DNA from: Deltaproteobacteria bacterium | GTDB lineage: Bacteria > Myxococcota > Myxococcia > Myxococcales > SZAS-1 | Assembly (NCBI GenBank): GCA_018266075.1 | Contig: JAFEBB010000081.1 | Span: forward strand, 1 to 33,057 | Length of the DNA: 33,057 nt | Reading direction: 5' to 3' | In this document: positions 9,857 to 19,085 of the stretch, piece after piece | How the letters are laid out: each line of letters starts with the position of its first letter | How positions within the stretch are numbered: the stretch's first letter is position 1 | The notes under the pieces: model-generated | What the model saw: only the letters and a program-made list of their open reading frames with translations | The model's database searches: none | What the model was told of the DNA's origin: nothing | Program-made: the position numbers and the translations under genes

Positions 9857-9895
9857 ATTGGGTTAACGTCGAGGGGAAGCAGGTGTGGGGTGCGC

Positions 9896-10549
9896 ATGCG
9901 CTGTCTCGTCCTCGTGGCGGTGGGGTTGATGTGCGGGGCCTGCTCCGGCTCCGGCAACAACAACTTCGACCCCAACGACACCACCGGCGGTGCCAGCGGC
10001 GGCGGCGTCACCAGCACGAGCAGCGGCAGCACGGGCGGCTCGACCGGGGGGAGCACCGGCAGCACCGGCAGCACCGGCACCACCTCCACGAGCAACCCGG
10101 GGACGGGCAATTGGAGCGGGCTGCCCGCCGTGGTGGTGGCGGAGGCGCACCTGCTCTCCGCCTCGGCGACGTCGGTGGTGGCGGTGATGCCCGAGGCGCC
10201 GCTCACCACCGCGCAGCTCTGCGACGGGCACCCGCTCGCCGACGCGGCCGCGAGCGATCCCAACGCGATCTTCATCACCCTCGACGTAGACGGCGGCATC
10301 CAGGCCAATGCCACGTACGACGTGGGGCCGGGCTCGCCGGGGCAGGTCTACGCGGCTGCGGCGGTGGGAGGGGTGGGGCCGTTCGCGCCCTTCGATCCGC
10401 GCTTCCAGGCGCTCGACGGTCAGATTGCGGTGGTGAGCTTCGACGGCCACGGGTTCAACGCGTCGCTCTTCGGCGACATGCCGTCGCTCCCCGACGGAGG
10501 TGGGGTGACCCCGTTCACCGCGCAGATCCTCGCGTACGACTGCCACTGA
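9896..10549 (+). CDS. Small lipoprotein with Gly/Ser/Thr-rich linker
   Basis: About 217 aa with a lipoprotein-type leader (MRCLVLVAVGLMCGACSGSG); lipidation is likely at the Cys of GACSG. Residues 20-75 are a low-complexity linker of Gly, Ser and Thr, encoded by repeated GGCAGCACC-type codons. The C-terminal domain of about 140 residues has no recognised family but looks beta-rich. The ATG at 9896 is preferred; a GTG at 9890 in the same frame would add two residues. Outer-membrane surface proteins with such linkers are common in myxobacteria. Confidence 0.75.
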   Translation: MRCLVLVAVGLMCGACSGSGNNNFDPNDTTGGASGGGVTSTSSGSTGGSTGGSTGSTGSTGTTSTSNPGTGNWSGLPAVVVAEAHLLSASATSVVAVMPEAPLTTAQLCDGHPLADAAASDPNAIFITLDVDGGIQANATYDVGPGSPGQVYAAAAVGGVGPFAPFDPRFQALDGQIAVVSFDGHGFNASLFGDMPSLPDGGGVTPFTAQILAYDCH

Positions 10550-10594
10550 GCAATCCCTGTTCCCCCTGCGGCGAATTCCCGCTAGCAATGGGCC

Positions 10595-12097
10595 GTGCTC
10601 GACGCGGTCGTCATCGGCTCTGGTCCCAACGGCCTCGTGGCCGCGGCCACGCTGGCGCGCGCGGGCCTGAAGGTCCTGGTCTGTGAGGCGCAGGACCGGA
10701 TCGGCGGCGCCCTCGGCTCCCTGGCGTGGACCCAGCCAGGCTTCGTGCACGACGTGGGCGCCGGCTTTTTTCCCTTCGGCACGATCTCCCCGGGCCTGGT
10801 GCAGCTCGACCTCGGCGGCGCGGGGCTGCGCTGGAAGCACGCGCCCATCGACTCCGCGCACGTGGGCGACGACGGCCACTGCGGCGTCATCGCCCGCGAC
10901 GTGGAGCGGACCGCGCGCGAGCTCGGCCCCGACGGCGACGCCTGGCGCGACCTCGCCGCCTGGAACGACCAGCTCGGCAACCGCCTGATCGAAGCGCTGC
11001 TCGCGCCGCTGCCCGCGCTGCCCGAGGCGCTGAAGCTCTCGCCGCTGGAGACGCTGCGCTTCGCGCGCATCGGGCTGCAGACCGCCGCGGAGTTCGGCGA
11101 GCGGACTTTCAAGACGCCCGGCGGACAGCGGATGGTGGCGGGCCTGGCGCTCCACGCAGACCTGGGACCCGACGACTTCACCAGCGCCGCGGTGGGCATG
11201 ACCCTGGCGCTGCTCGCGGCCAAGACCGGCTTCATGGTCCCCGAGGGCGGCGCGCAGGCCATCACCGACGCGACGGTGAAGCGCCTCCGCGAGGCCGGCG
11301 GCGAGGTGCGCACCGGCGCGCGCGTGGAGAAGGTGCTCGTGGTGGGCGGACGGGTGGCGGCCGCGCACCTCGCGAACGGCGAGGAGATTCCCGTCTCGGC
11401 GGTGCTCGCGGACACCTCGCCGGTGAAGCTCGCGCTGGAGCTGGTCGGCCAGGAGCACCTGCCGGGACTGCTGGTGCGCTCCTTGAAACATTTTCGTTAT
11501 GCGTGGGGCACCTTCAAGATCGACTGGGCGCTCGACGGCCTGCCGCCCTGGACCGCGCCCGCGTGTCGCGAGGCGGCGGTGGTGCACGTGGGCGAGAACC
11601 TGCCCGGGCTGCGCGCGTTCACCAGCGAGATCCGCGACGGGAAGCTGCCGGAGCGGCCGTACGTGCTGGTCGGTCAGCAGTCGCTGATGGACCCGACGCG
11701 CGCGCCCGCGGGCAAGCACACCCTCTACGCGTACACCCACGTGCCGAACACCATCCCGGGCGGCTGGCCAGCGGCGCGCGAGGCGTTCGCGGACCGCGTG
11801 GAGAGCTGGATCGAGGCCTGCGCGCCGGGGTTCAAGAAGCAGGTTCGCGCGCGGCACATCCTCGCCCCGAGCGACCTCGAGGCGATGAACGAGAACCTGG
11901 TGGGCGGCGACCTCGGCGGCGGGACGGCGCACTTCGAGCGGCAGCTGGTGTTCCGGCCGGCGTTCCCTTGGTTCCGCTACCGCTTCGGGCTGCCCGGGCT
12001 CTACCTGGGATCCGCGTCGACCCACCCGGGGACCGGCGTCCACGGCGCTTGCGGGTACAATGCAGCTCGGGCGCTTCTCCACGATCGCGCGCACTGA
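10595..12097 (+). CDS. FAD-dependent oxidoreductase, PYROXD2/phytoene-desaturase-like
   Basis: The 500-aa protein begins at once with a Rossmann dinucleotide-binding motif (VIGSGPNGLVAAATLARAG, ending with the acidic VCEAQDRIGG), the hallmark of FAD-binding amine-oxidase/phytoene-desaturase enzymes. A middle segment with FMVPEGGAQAITDATVKRL and a C-terminal GLPGLYLGSASTHPGTGVHGACGYNAA (second FAD-contacting motif) match the PYROXD2/CrtI-like family. The substrate is unknown; no carotenoid genes are nearby. The start is the GTG at 10595 because the Rossmann strand begins two residues later. It is 15 nt upstream of the next gene and could be its operon partner. Confidence 0.85.
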   Translation: MLDAVVIGSGPNGLVAAATLARAGLKVLVCEAQDRIGGALGSLAWTQPGFVHDVGAGFFPFGTISPGLVQLDLGGAGLRWKHAPIDSAHVGDDGHCGVIARDVERTARELGPDGDAWRDLAAWNDQLGNRLIEALLAPLPALPEALKLSPLETLRFARIGLQTAAEFGERTFKTPGGQRMVAGLALHADLGPDDFTSAAVGMTLALLAAKTGFMVPEGGAQAITDATVKRLREAGGEVRTGARVEKVLVVGGRVAAAHLANGEEIPVSAVLADTSPVKLALELVGQEHLPGLLVRSLKHFRYAWGTFKIDWALDGLPPWTAPACREAAVVHVGENLPGLRAFTSEIRDGKLPERPYVLVGQQSLMDPTRAPAGKHTLYAYTHVPNTIPGGWPAAREAFADRVESWIEACAPGFKKQVRARHILAPSDLEAMNENLVGGDLGGGTAHFERQLVFRPAFPWFRYRFGLPGLYLGSASTHPGTGVHGACGYNAARALLHDRAH

Positions 12098-12112
12098 CGG
12101 GGGTCGGTCGAC

Positions 12113-15100
12113 ATGAAGGTTGGACCTTGGGCCGCTTCCGGCGGCCTCCTGCTCGCGCTGGCGTGCGGACGCAACTTCTCCGCGCCCACCGAGAGCCCGC
12201 TCTCGCTCACCAGCACCCGGCTCAGCGTGGCGCCCCTGGGCGTGGCCCGGCTCGACGCCCAGGGTGGTACGCCGCCCTTCCGTTTCGCCTTCGCCGACGG
12301 CGGAGACGGCAGCGCAGGCTCGGTGACCGACGACGGCAGCTTCGCGGTGTACCAGGCCGGCGACGGCGGCAACGCGGTGGACGTGCTCGAGGTGAACGAC
12401 GCCACCGGCGCCAAGGCCCAGGTGCGCATCGCCGTGGGTGCCAACCTCACCCTCTCGCCCCCCAGCGTCGCGCTCGCCCCGGGTCAGAGCCTGAGCTTCG
12501 TGGCCACGGGAGGAGAGCCGCCCTACGCCTTCGACCTGACGGGCTGCTCCGCGCCTTGCGACGGCGGCGGCTCGTGCGTGAGCGCCACCGGCAGCTATCG
12601 CGCGGGCACCACCTGCGACGGGGCCGGCGTGGACACGGTGACCGCTCGCGACAAGAACGGCGCTCAGGCGGTGGCCGAGGTGCTCCGCTCGGGGAACCTC
12701 GCCGTGGAGCCCGCGAACGCGCGGGTGGTGCCGGGCGGCTCGATCTCCTTCCAGGTGCAGGGCGGGCAGCCGCCCTACACCTTCTCGCTCGCCCCACACG
12801 GCAACGAGAGCGGCGCGGCCCAGCCCTCGCAGGTGGGCCTCTACGTGGCTGGCCCCAACCCCGACGGCGTCGACCGGGTGCGCGTCACCGACCAGGCCGG
12901 CTCCAGCGTGGACGCGGTGGTGCAGGTGAGCGACCGCGCGGTGCCGCTCCCGGCGACGAGCACGGTGTCGTTGGTGCGCGGCGACTTCAACGGCGACGGC
13001 GTCGACGACGTGGCCGCGCTTTCCACCGATCCCAACGGCCGCAGCAGCGTGGCCGTGGCGCTGGGCGGGCCCTCGGGCTTCGCGCTCGCCCCGACGGTGC
13101 ACCTGGCAACGGGCGTCTGCGGCGGCGCCCACTCCGGCGACCTCGACGGCGACGGCGTGGGCGATCTGGTGCTCCCCCTCCGCGACGCCGACGGCGCCGG
13201 CTGCCACACCTTCCAGATCTACTTCGGCTCCCCCACCGGTGCGCTCACGCTCGGCCCGGCGCTGCAAGTCCCGGCGGCGCTCCCTGGGGACTTGAACGCG
13301 GTACCCGTGGCCATCCCCGGGGCGGGGCCGGTGCTCGCGGTGGCCTACCTCGACGCCCAGGGCCAGGCGCAGGTGCCGCTCTTTCGCGTCGCCGGGGCCG
13401 GGCCGTACGCGACCGACTTCGGCGGCGAGGCCCTGGAGCAGCTGGGCGCGCTCGGGCCGTACGCGCTGGCCCAGGACGGCGGGCTCCAGGGCGCGTCGTC
13501 GAGCGTGCGCCTGGATTCGGCGCCCGTGGGCGGCCCGGGCCTCGTGCTGGGGCTGGTGACCGACGCCTCCACGCCCTCCACGCACCTCGCGGAGCTCCAG
13601 CCCCTGTGGCTGGAGCGGCTCGGCGGCGCGCCGGACGGCGGCGTGGCGGCGGGCATCGAGCTGCGCGGGCGCGCCTTCGCCGATGAGTTCCCGCCGGTGG
13701 GTTTTGGCCAGGCGGACTTCGACGGCGACGGCGAGCCCGACGTGTGGATCATCGAGTCGGCGATCACCCTGAGCGTCTCGCCGTCGATGGAGGTCTGGCT
13801 CCGGCTGCCCGACGCCGGCGCGGGCCCCTTCATCTCCACGGCGCTGACGGCGGTCACCGACCTCTCGTCGCAGGGGGCGGTGGCCCGGCCGGCGACCATG
13901 GCGCCCGTGCGCTGGGAGCTCGACGCCCTGGGGATCCCCGAGGGTCTGCAGCTCCAGTCCGGGTCGTTCCAGGGCGTGACCCCGCTGTCGTCGGGGCTTC
14001 GCGCGCTCAGTGGCGGCGACTTCGACGGCGACCAGCTGCCCGACCTCGCGGCGGTGGACCTCGCCTTCGAGCTCCAGCTCCAGGCCGGCAACGCGGCGGG
14101 GCAGCTCTCCCTGGGCCACGTCGAGGACCTCACCCCAACCACCGCCACCGAGCTCATGGTCGGTGCCGCGCTCGAGGTCGACGGCGGCTTCGACGCCGTG
14201 GTGGCCGAGGAGATCCTCGCGGGCGCGACGGGCGTGGAGCTGCGCTTGATGGCGGGGCAGCCCGACGGGAACCTCTCGACCGACGTCCACGACGTGCTGC
14301 CCGCCCTGCGGGTCCTGGCGCTGAGCCCAGGCCCCCAAGGCCGGGTCTGGGCCGAGCTCTTGGTGCCTCCTCAGGGCCACGTGACGGTCGCCCCGCTCGA
14401 CCTCGGCACCGACGGGGGACTCGCAGGCGCGGTGGATGTGTTCGACGGCGTCGTGTCGGAGGGGCTGGACGAGATGGTCGGGGGCGGCGCGCAAACCGGC
14501 CACGATCTGGTGGCCACGGCCTCCCTGCCTTTCGAGGGCCTGGCGGCGCTGCCCTTGCTGCTCGCGCCCGACGGCGGGCTGGCGCGGGGCACGCCCAGCG
14601 TCTTCGCGGGCGCGAGCTGGGCGGTGCCCACCGAGCAGGGCGGCTTCTCCGCGCTGGTGGTCGCCACCCGGGCGTCCCAAGACATCACCCTCACGCTGCA
14701 GCCGCCCCAGGCCGGCGCCGACGGGACCCTCTCGGGCTGGGACAGCACGCCCTCGGGCGGGCCGGTGAGCCTGCTGGGGCTGCTCGGCGGGTCGCAGGTG
14801 TGGCTGCGGGGGATGGTGCCGCTGGCGCTCGAGGTGGGCGGGCCGCGCAACCGGGTCGCGGTGCTGGCCAAGACCGGCGACGATCCCCGCCTCTGCGCCC
14901 AGGGCGGGGTGCAGGCGAGCCTGTTCGTCTTCGCCGCCGGCGACACCCTGGGCGCCGCACCCGAGGCCACCCTCGCGCTGCCCAATGCGTGCACACCCGA
15001 CGAGTCGCAGTGGATCGAGGACGACTTCGCCTCGGGCCTGGCCCGCGGAGAGCTCGTGGCCGCCGATGCCGACGGCGACGGCCACACCGACCTGCTCCTG

Positions 15101-15310
15101 GCCGGAGGGGATCTCGGCGACGTGGCCATCTACTACGGCGACGGCCTGGGCGGCTTCGACGGGCCCCACCTCGTTCCGGTGGGCGGCAAGGTCCGGGCGG
15201 TGTCGGTGGGCGACGTGAACGGTGACGGACAGCCGGATCTGGTGATCCTGCGCAGCGACTTGAGCCAACTGCGGGTGCTCCTGGGCGCACCCGGAAGGAT
15301 CTTCCGATGA
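12113..15310 (+). CDS. Large FG-GAP/VCBS-type repeat lipoprotein
   Basis: The 1065-aa protein has a lipoprotein leader ending in LLLALACGRN. The N-terminal third (about 25-280) consists of Ig-like segments that repeat a theme: a region like VAPLGVARLDAQGGTPPFRFAF, then LSFVATGGEPPYAF, then ISFQVQGGQPPYTF, typical of cell-surface beta-sandwich domains. The rest is an integrin-like propeller with Ca-binding DxDxDG loops: GDFNGDGVDDV, GDLDGDGVGDL, ADFDGDGEPDV, GDFDGDQLPDL, DADGDGHTDL and GDVNGDGQPDL. Such proteins are surface adhesins or ligand-binding proteins. Its stop codon overlaps the start of the Cys-rich lipoprotein gene (ATGA at 15307-15310), so the two products are likely made together. 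Confidence 0.85.
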   Translation: MKVGPWAASGGLLLALACGRNFSAPTESPLSLTSTRLSVAPLGVARLDAQGGTPPFRFAFADGGDGSAGSVTDDGSFAVYQAGDGGNAVDVLEVNDATGAKAQVRIAVGANLTLSPPSVALAPGQSLSFVATGGEPPYAFDLTGCSAPCDGGGSCVSATGSYRAGTTCDGAGVDTVTARDKNGAQAVAEVLRSGNLAVEPANARVVPGGSISFQVQGGQPPYTFSLAPHGNESGAAQPSQVGLYVAGPNPDGVDRVRVTDQAGSSVDAVVQVSDRAVPLPATSTVSLVRGDFNGDGVDDVAALSTDPNGRSSVAVALGGPSGFALAPTVHLATGVCGGAHSGDLDGDGVGDLVLPLRDADGAGCHTFQIYFGSPTGALTLGPALQVPAALPGDLNAVPVAIPGAGPVLAVAYLDAQGQAQVPLFRVAGAGPYATDFGGEALEQLGALGPYALAQDGGLQGASSSVRLDSAPVGGPGLVLGLVTDASTPSTHLAELQPLWLERLGGAPDGGVAAGIELRGRAFADEFPPVGFGQADFDGDGEPDVWIIESAITLSVSPSMEVWLRLPDAGAGPFISTALTAVTDLSSQGAVARPATMAPVRWELDALGIPEGLQLQSGSFQGVTPLSSGLRALSGGDFDGDQLPDLAAVDLAFELQLQAGNAAGQLSLGHVEDLTPTTATELMVGAALEVDGGFDAVVAEEILAGATGVELRLMAGQPDGNLSTDVHDVLPALRVLALSPGPQGRVWAELLVPPQGHVTVAPLDLGTDGGLAGAVDVFDGVVSEGLDEMVGGGAQTGHDLVATASLPFEGLAALPLLLAPDGGLARGTPSVFAGASWAVPTEQGGFSALVVATRASQDITLTLQPPQAGADGTLSGWDSTPSGGPVSLLGLLGGSQVWLRGMVPLALEVGGPRNRVAVLAKTGDDPRLCAQGGVQASLFVFAAGDTLGAAPEATLALPNACTPDESQWIEDDFASGLARGELVAADADGDGHTDLLLAGGDLGDVAIYYGDGLGGFDGPHLVPVGGKVRAVSVGDVNGDGQPDLVILRSDLSQLRVLLGAPGRIFR

Positions 15311-17415
15311 CCTCGCGCGTGCTCGGCCTCCTGCTGTTCGCCGCCCTCCTCGCGGCGTGCTCCGGCACCCCCGACAACGGCGGCGGCAGCACCGGCGGCC
15401 CCTTGATCGTGGGCGGGAGCAGCACCGGCGGCACGGGCTCCGCCGATGCCGGCCCCTGCGCCATCGGCGACGACCGCTATTGCGTTCAGCCCAGCGGCAA
15501 GCCCGGGCTCTGCTGCGGCGGCAGCTGCGTGGACCGCACCAGCGACCCCAACCATTGCGGGCGCTGCACCAACGTCTGCCAGACGGGCGAGACCTGCGCA
15601 GGCGCGCGTTGCCTCATCGAGCGCTGCGGCAGTGTGGACGCCGGCGACCCTTGCCTCGAGGACGACGGCGGCACCGGCACGTGCTGCGGCACCACCTGCT
15701 CCAGCCTCGACGCCGACCCGGAGAACTGCGGCGGCTGCGGCGTGACCTGCGGCCCCGGGCAGCTCTGCGCGAACACCCTCTGCACCCTGGCCAACTGCGC
15801 GAACGCCGACGCGGGCGGCGCCGACTGCGCCATCGGCGGTGGCCAGGCGGGCGTCTGCTGCGAGGGCGCCTGCGTGGACCCGCTGTCGGCCTCCACCGAC
15901 TGCGGGATGTGCGGCATCTCCTGCGCGGTGGGCGAGACCTGCACCAACGGCATCTGCGCCAGCAGCTTCGTGATCGGCTGCACCAGCAGCCCCTGTCAGC
16001 CCGGCTCGAGCTGCTCCGCCCAGGACGTCTGCGTCCTCAACGGCTGCAGCGAGATGACCGAAGCCAGCGCCTGCCTCGCTTCCGACGGCACCCAGGGCAC
16101 CTGCTGCGGGGGAACCTGCGTGGCCACCCGCTCGTCCCGCACCGACTGCGGCAGCTGCGGCAACGCCTGTCCGGTGGGCCAGACCTGCACCGGGGGCGCC
16201 TGCGTCGCCGGAGGCGCCTGCGATGGTCAGCCGAGCGGCGCGAGCTGCGCGGTGGCCGGCACGCTGGGAAGCTGCTGCGGCGGCACCTGCGTCGACACCT
16301 CGGCCGACGCGCGGAACTGCGGTGGCTGCGGCGTCGCCTGCCAGGTGGGAGACGTGTGCGGCCTGTTCTGCATCCACCCCGACGGCGGCATGTCGGGCTC
16401 GTGCACCGCGGACAACTGCCCCGCTGGCTACGGCTGCGACCCGATTCTCGGCAACTGCGTGATCCTCTCTTGTCCCGCCGAATCGGATGGCGAGGGCTGC
16501 ATCTTCGGATCGGGTCTCCCCAACGGCCCCACGGGCCTTTGCTGCGGCGGCGCCTGCCGGGCCAAGGACGACCCCCTGAATTGCGGCGGCTGCGGCGTGG
16601 CCTGCGAGAGCGGGGTGTGCGTGGACGGCACGTGCCTGCCCGCGCCCGACGCCGGCGCCACCTGCGGCACCTGCGCCGCTGGGAAGACCTGCGCCAGCGG
16701 CGTCTGCGTGGACACCGGCTGCAGCGCCCACCAGAACGTGGTCGACGAGCCCTGCGCCCTGGGCGGCGCCGCGGTGGGCTCCTGCTGCGCCTACCCGGGC
16801 GGCTCGAGCTGCCGCGACCTGGCCAACGACCCCGCGAACTGCGGCCACTGCGACTACGCCTGCCCCGCGGGCCAGACCTGCGCCCACGGCGCCTGTTCGG
16901 GCGCGGGGGCCAGCTGCGGAACGGCGGCGCTGGGCCAGCGCTGCGGCGACGGCGGCGCCAACCAGGCCTGCTGCGTGGACGGCTGCGCGGACATCCTCAG
17001 CGCGAACACCGACTGCGGCCAGTGCGGCCACGCCTGTCTCTCTGGCGAGAGCTGCGAGGGCGGCCACTGTGTGGTGGCGAGCTGCGGGGGCTCCGACTTC
17101 GAGTACTGCGCGCCGGACGGGGGCCAGTCGGTCTGCTGCGGCTCGTCGTGCTCGGACCTCGCCAGCGACCCGCAGAACTGCGGCACCTGCGGCGTGGTCT
17201 GCGACGGCGGCGGCTGCGCCCTCTTCCAGTGCGCGCTCGCCACCTGCACCACGGGCACCCAGGACCAGACCTGCGTTGCGGCCTCGGGTGCGCCGGGCAC
17301 CTGCTGCGGCGGCGGCTGCGCGGAGACCTTCATCGATCCCTTCAACTGCGGCGGGTGCGGCATCGTCTGCGCCATCACGTCGCCCTGCGTGGGCGGCGTG
17401 TGCCTGCAGTTCTGA
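15307..17415 (+). CDS. Cys-rich ten-repeat surface lipoprotein
   Basis: The 702-aa protein has a lipoprotein leader with lipobox LLAACSG and a Gly/Ser/Thr-rich linker to about residue 45. It is then built of ten tandem Cys-rich units of about 60-70 residues, each with the core CCGGxCVD-x(4-8)-NCGxCGxxC-x(4-6)-C-x(3-4)-C. Units 1 to 10 begin at the CC pairs CCGGSC, CCGTTC, CCEGAC, CCGGTC, CCGGTC, CCGGAC, CCAYPG, CCVDGC, CCGSSC and CCGGGC. Repeats of this type are widespread in myxobacterial secreted proteins and resemble plant Stig1-type Cys motifs. An even number of Cys per unit suggests disulfide-locked modules at the cell surface. Overlap with the FG-GAP gene indicates translational coupling. 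Confidence 0.88.
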   Translation: MTSRVLGLLLFAALLAACSGTPDNGGGSTGGPLIVGGSSTGGTGSADAGPCAIGDDRYCVQPSGKPGLCCGGSCVDRTSDPNHCGRCTNVCQTGETCAGARCLIERCGSVDAGDPCLEDDGGTGTCCGTTCSSLDADPENCGGCGVTCGPGQLCANTLCTLANCANADAGGADCAIGGGQAGVCCEGACVDPLSASTDCGMCGISCAVGETCTNGICASSFVIGCTSSPCQPGSSCSAQDVCVLNGCSEMTEASACLASDGTQGTCCGGTCVATRSSRTDCGSCGNACPVGQTCTGGACVAGGACDGQPSGASCAVAGTLGSCCGGTCVDTSADARNCGGCGVACQVGDVCGLFCIHPDGGMSGSCTADNCPAGYGCDPILGNCVILSCPAESDGEGCIFGSGLPNGPTGLCCGGACRAKDDPLNCGGCGVACESGVCVDGTCLPAPDAGATCGTCAAGKTCASGVCVDTGCSAHQNVVDEPCALGGAAVGSCCAYPGGSSCRDLANDPANCGHCDYACPAGQTCAHGACSGAGASCGTAALGQRCGDGGANQACCVDGCADILSANTDCGQCGHACLSGESCEGGHCVVASCGGSDFEYCAPDGGQSVCCGSSCSDLASDPQNCGTCGVVCDGGGCALFQCALATCTTGTQDQTCVAASGAPGTCCGGGCAETFIDPFNCGGCGIVCAITSPCVGGVCLQF

Positions 17416-17478
17416 GGGCGGCTTGCTCCGGGCGTCGAGGCTGGCGTACACCCAGCCTCCCAAGCGAAGGAGCACCCC

Positions 17479-18978
17479 GTGCGCAAGCTCGACACTGCGG
17501 CCGATCCCAAGGGCAACTTCATCGGCGGGGCCTGGACGCCGCCCTCGACCGGCACCTACGAGCCCAACACCAACCCGGCCGACCAGAACGACATCATCGG
17601 CCACTACGCGCGCTCGGGCGCCGCCGACGCCAACGCCGCGGTGAGCTCCGCCCAGGCCGCCTTCCCCGCCTGGGCCGAGACGCCCGCGCCCGAGCGCGGC
17701 CGGGTGCTCGCCCGCGCCGCCGCCCTCATCCGCTCGCGCATCGACACCTTCGCCACCATGCTCTGCCGCGAAGAGGGCAAGACCGTGGTGGAGTCGCGCG
17801 GCGAGATCCTCAAGGGCATCGCGCTGCTGGAGTGGTACTCGGGCGAGGGCTTCCGCCTGGGCGGCAAGGTCGTCCCCAGCGAGATGCGCAAGACGCTCAC
17901 CTTCACCACCCGGCATCCCGTCGGCGTCGTCGCCTTGATCACGCCCTGGAACTTCCCCTTCGCCATCCCGGTGTGGAAGAGCGCGCCCGCGCTCGTGGCC
18001 GGCTGCACGGTGGTGATGAAGCCCGCCAGCCTCACCCCCGGCACCGCGGCGCTGCTCTGCGAGGCCTACGCCGAGGCGGGCCTGCCCAAGGGCGTGATGA
18101 ACCTCGTCACCGGCCCGGGCGGCGCGGTGGGCAACACCCTCGTCGACCATCCCGGGGTTCGGGCGATCAGCTTCACCGGCTCCAACGAGATCGGCATGGC
18201 CCTGGCGCAGCGCGCGGCCAAGCGCGGCGTGCGCGTGACCTGCGAGATGGGCGGCAAGAACCCCGTGGTGGTGATGGACGACGCCGACCTCGACCTCGCG
18301 GCGAGCGGCATCCTCGGCGGCGCCTTCGGGTCGACCGGCCAGCGCTGCACGGCGACCAGCCGCGTGGTGGTCCAGGCCGGCGTGCACGACGCGCTCATCG
18401 AGCGGCTCGCCGCCGGCGCCAAGAAGCTCAAGGTGGGCAATGGCCAGCAGGCGGGCATCGACATGGGCCCGGCCGTCGACGCGGGCCAGCTCAAGACCGA
18501 CACCGACTACATCAAGATCGCCCAGGACGAGGGCGCCAAGCTGGTGGCCGGCGGCAAGCGCCTCCAGGACGGCGACCTGGCGCGCGGCTTCTACGTCGAG
18601 CCCACCGTGTTCAGCGGCGTGACCGCCAAGATGCGCATCGCCCAGGAAGAGGTCTTCGGGCCGGTGCTCAGCGTGCTCAAGGCCGAGAACTTCGACGAGG
18701 CGGTGAAGCTCGCCAACGACGTGGAGTTCGGGCTCGCCTCCAGCATCTACACGCGCGACGCCAACGTAGCCATGCGCTTCGTGGAGCAGAGCGAGGTGGG
18801 CATGGTCCACGTGAACAACCCCACCGTGGGCGGCGAGGCCCAGCTCCCCTTCGGCGGCATCAAGAGCACCGGCCTCGGCTCGCGCGAGATGAGCGAGGAG
18901 GGTGCAGAGTTCTTCACGGAGCAGAAGACCGTGTTCTGGGACTACACCGGCGCCCCGCGCACCTCGAAGATCTACTGA
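17479..18978 (+). CDS. Aldehyde dehydrogenase, alpha-ketoglutaric-semialdehyde/succinate-semialdehyde type
   Basis: The 499-aa protein is a full-length ALDH. Visible motifs are ITPWNFPFAIPVWKSAPAL (Asn158), KPASLTPGTAALL, FTGSNEIG (about 232-239), the general base Glu256 in TCEMGGKNPVVV and the nucleophile Cys290 in GSTGQRCTATS. It ends with LPFGGIKSTGLGSREMSEEGAEFF. The pattern is closest to NADP-dependent alpha-ketoglutaric-semialdehyde (YcbD/GucD-like) and succinate-semialdehyde dehydrogenases, as I recall them; the exact substrate is not certain. The GTG at 17479 has AAGGAG at 17467-17472. It differs clearly from the shorter class 3-like enzyme at 2226. Confidence 0.92.
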   Translation: MRKLDTAADPKGNFIGGAWTPPSTGTYEPNTNPADQNDIIGHYARSGAADANAAVSSAQAAFPAWAETPAPERGRVLARAAALIRSRIDTFATMLCREEGKTVVESRGEILKGIALLEWYSGEGFRLGGKVVPSEMRKTLTFTTRHPVGVVALITPWNFPFAIPVWKSAPALVAGCTVVMKPASLTPGTAALLCEAYAEAGLPKGVMNLVTGPGGAVGNTLVDHPGVRAISFTGSNEIGMALAQRAAKRGVRVTCEMGGKNPVVVMDDADLDLAASGILGGAFGSTGQRCTATSRVVVQAGVHDALIERLAAGAKKLKVGNGQQAGIDMGPAVDAGQLKTDTDYIKIAQDEGAKLVAGGKRLQDGDLARGFYVEPTVFSGVTAKMRIAQEEVFGPVLSVLKAENFDEAVKLANDVEFGLASSIYTRDANVAMRFVEQSEVGMVHVNNPTVGGEAQLPFGGIKSTGLGSREMSEEGAEFFTEQKTVFWDYTGAPRTSKIY

Positions 18979-19023
18979 GCCGCACCAGGCGGGACAGAAT
19001 CCGCCTGCTCGCTTCCTCTTCCG

Positions 19024-19063
19024 AAAGGCCGCGCTCCTCTGGCTAGAATGGGGCGCGGCCTTT
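19024..19063. terminator. Perfect 11-bp inverted repeat, probable terminator
   Basis: AAAGGCCGCGC (19024-19034) and GCGCGGCCTTT (19053-19063) form a perfect 11-bp stem with an 18-nt loop, the right arm ending in TTT. It follows the aldehyde dehydrogenase gene by 45 nt and could end transcription in both directions. The loop contains TAGAAT (19044-19049), a possible -10 for the gene at 19086, so termination and promotion may be coupled. Confidence 0.55.
19044..19049 (+). promoter_or_regulatory. Possible -10 element TAGAAT
   Basis: GCTAGAAT lies in the loop of the inverted repeat, 36 nt before the start codon at 19086. The same GCTAGA-type string precedes the genes at 1268 and 2226. No clear -35. 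Confidence 0.35.
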
Positions 19064-19085
19064 GTGTCTCTTGGAGAGGAACCGG

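Noticed and set aside
10000-10085. GGCAGCACC-type DNA repeats
   Set aside because: They only encode the Gly/Ser/Thr linker of the lipoprotein and need no other explanation.
9863-15268. Very long minus-strand open frame (1801 codons)
   Set aside because: It is the antisense shadow of the lipoprotein, FAD oxidoreductase and FG-GAP genes; its His/Arg/Glu-rich, low-complexity translation has no domain, and the plus-strand genes carry clear families.
15133-18810. Long minus-strand open frame (1225 codons)
   Set aside because: Antisense to the Cys-rich protein and aldehyde dehydrogenase; long open antisense frames are usual at high GC.
15357-19046. Long plus-strand frame (1229 codons) running through two genes
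   Set aside because: Arg/Leu-rich translation of the wrong frame over the Cys-rich repeats and the aldehyde dehydrogenase.
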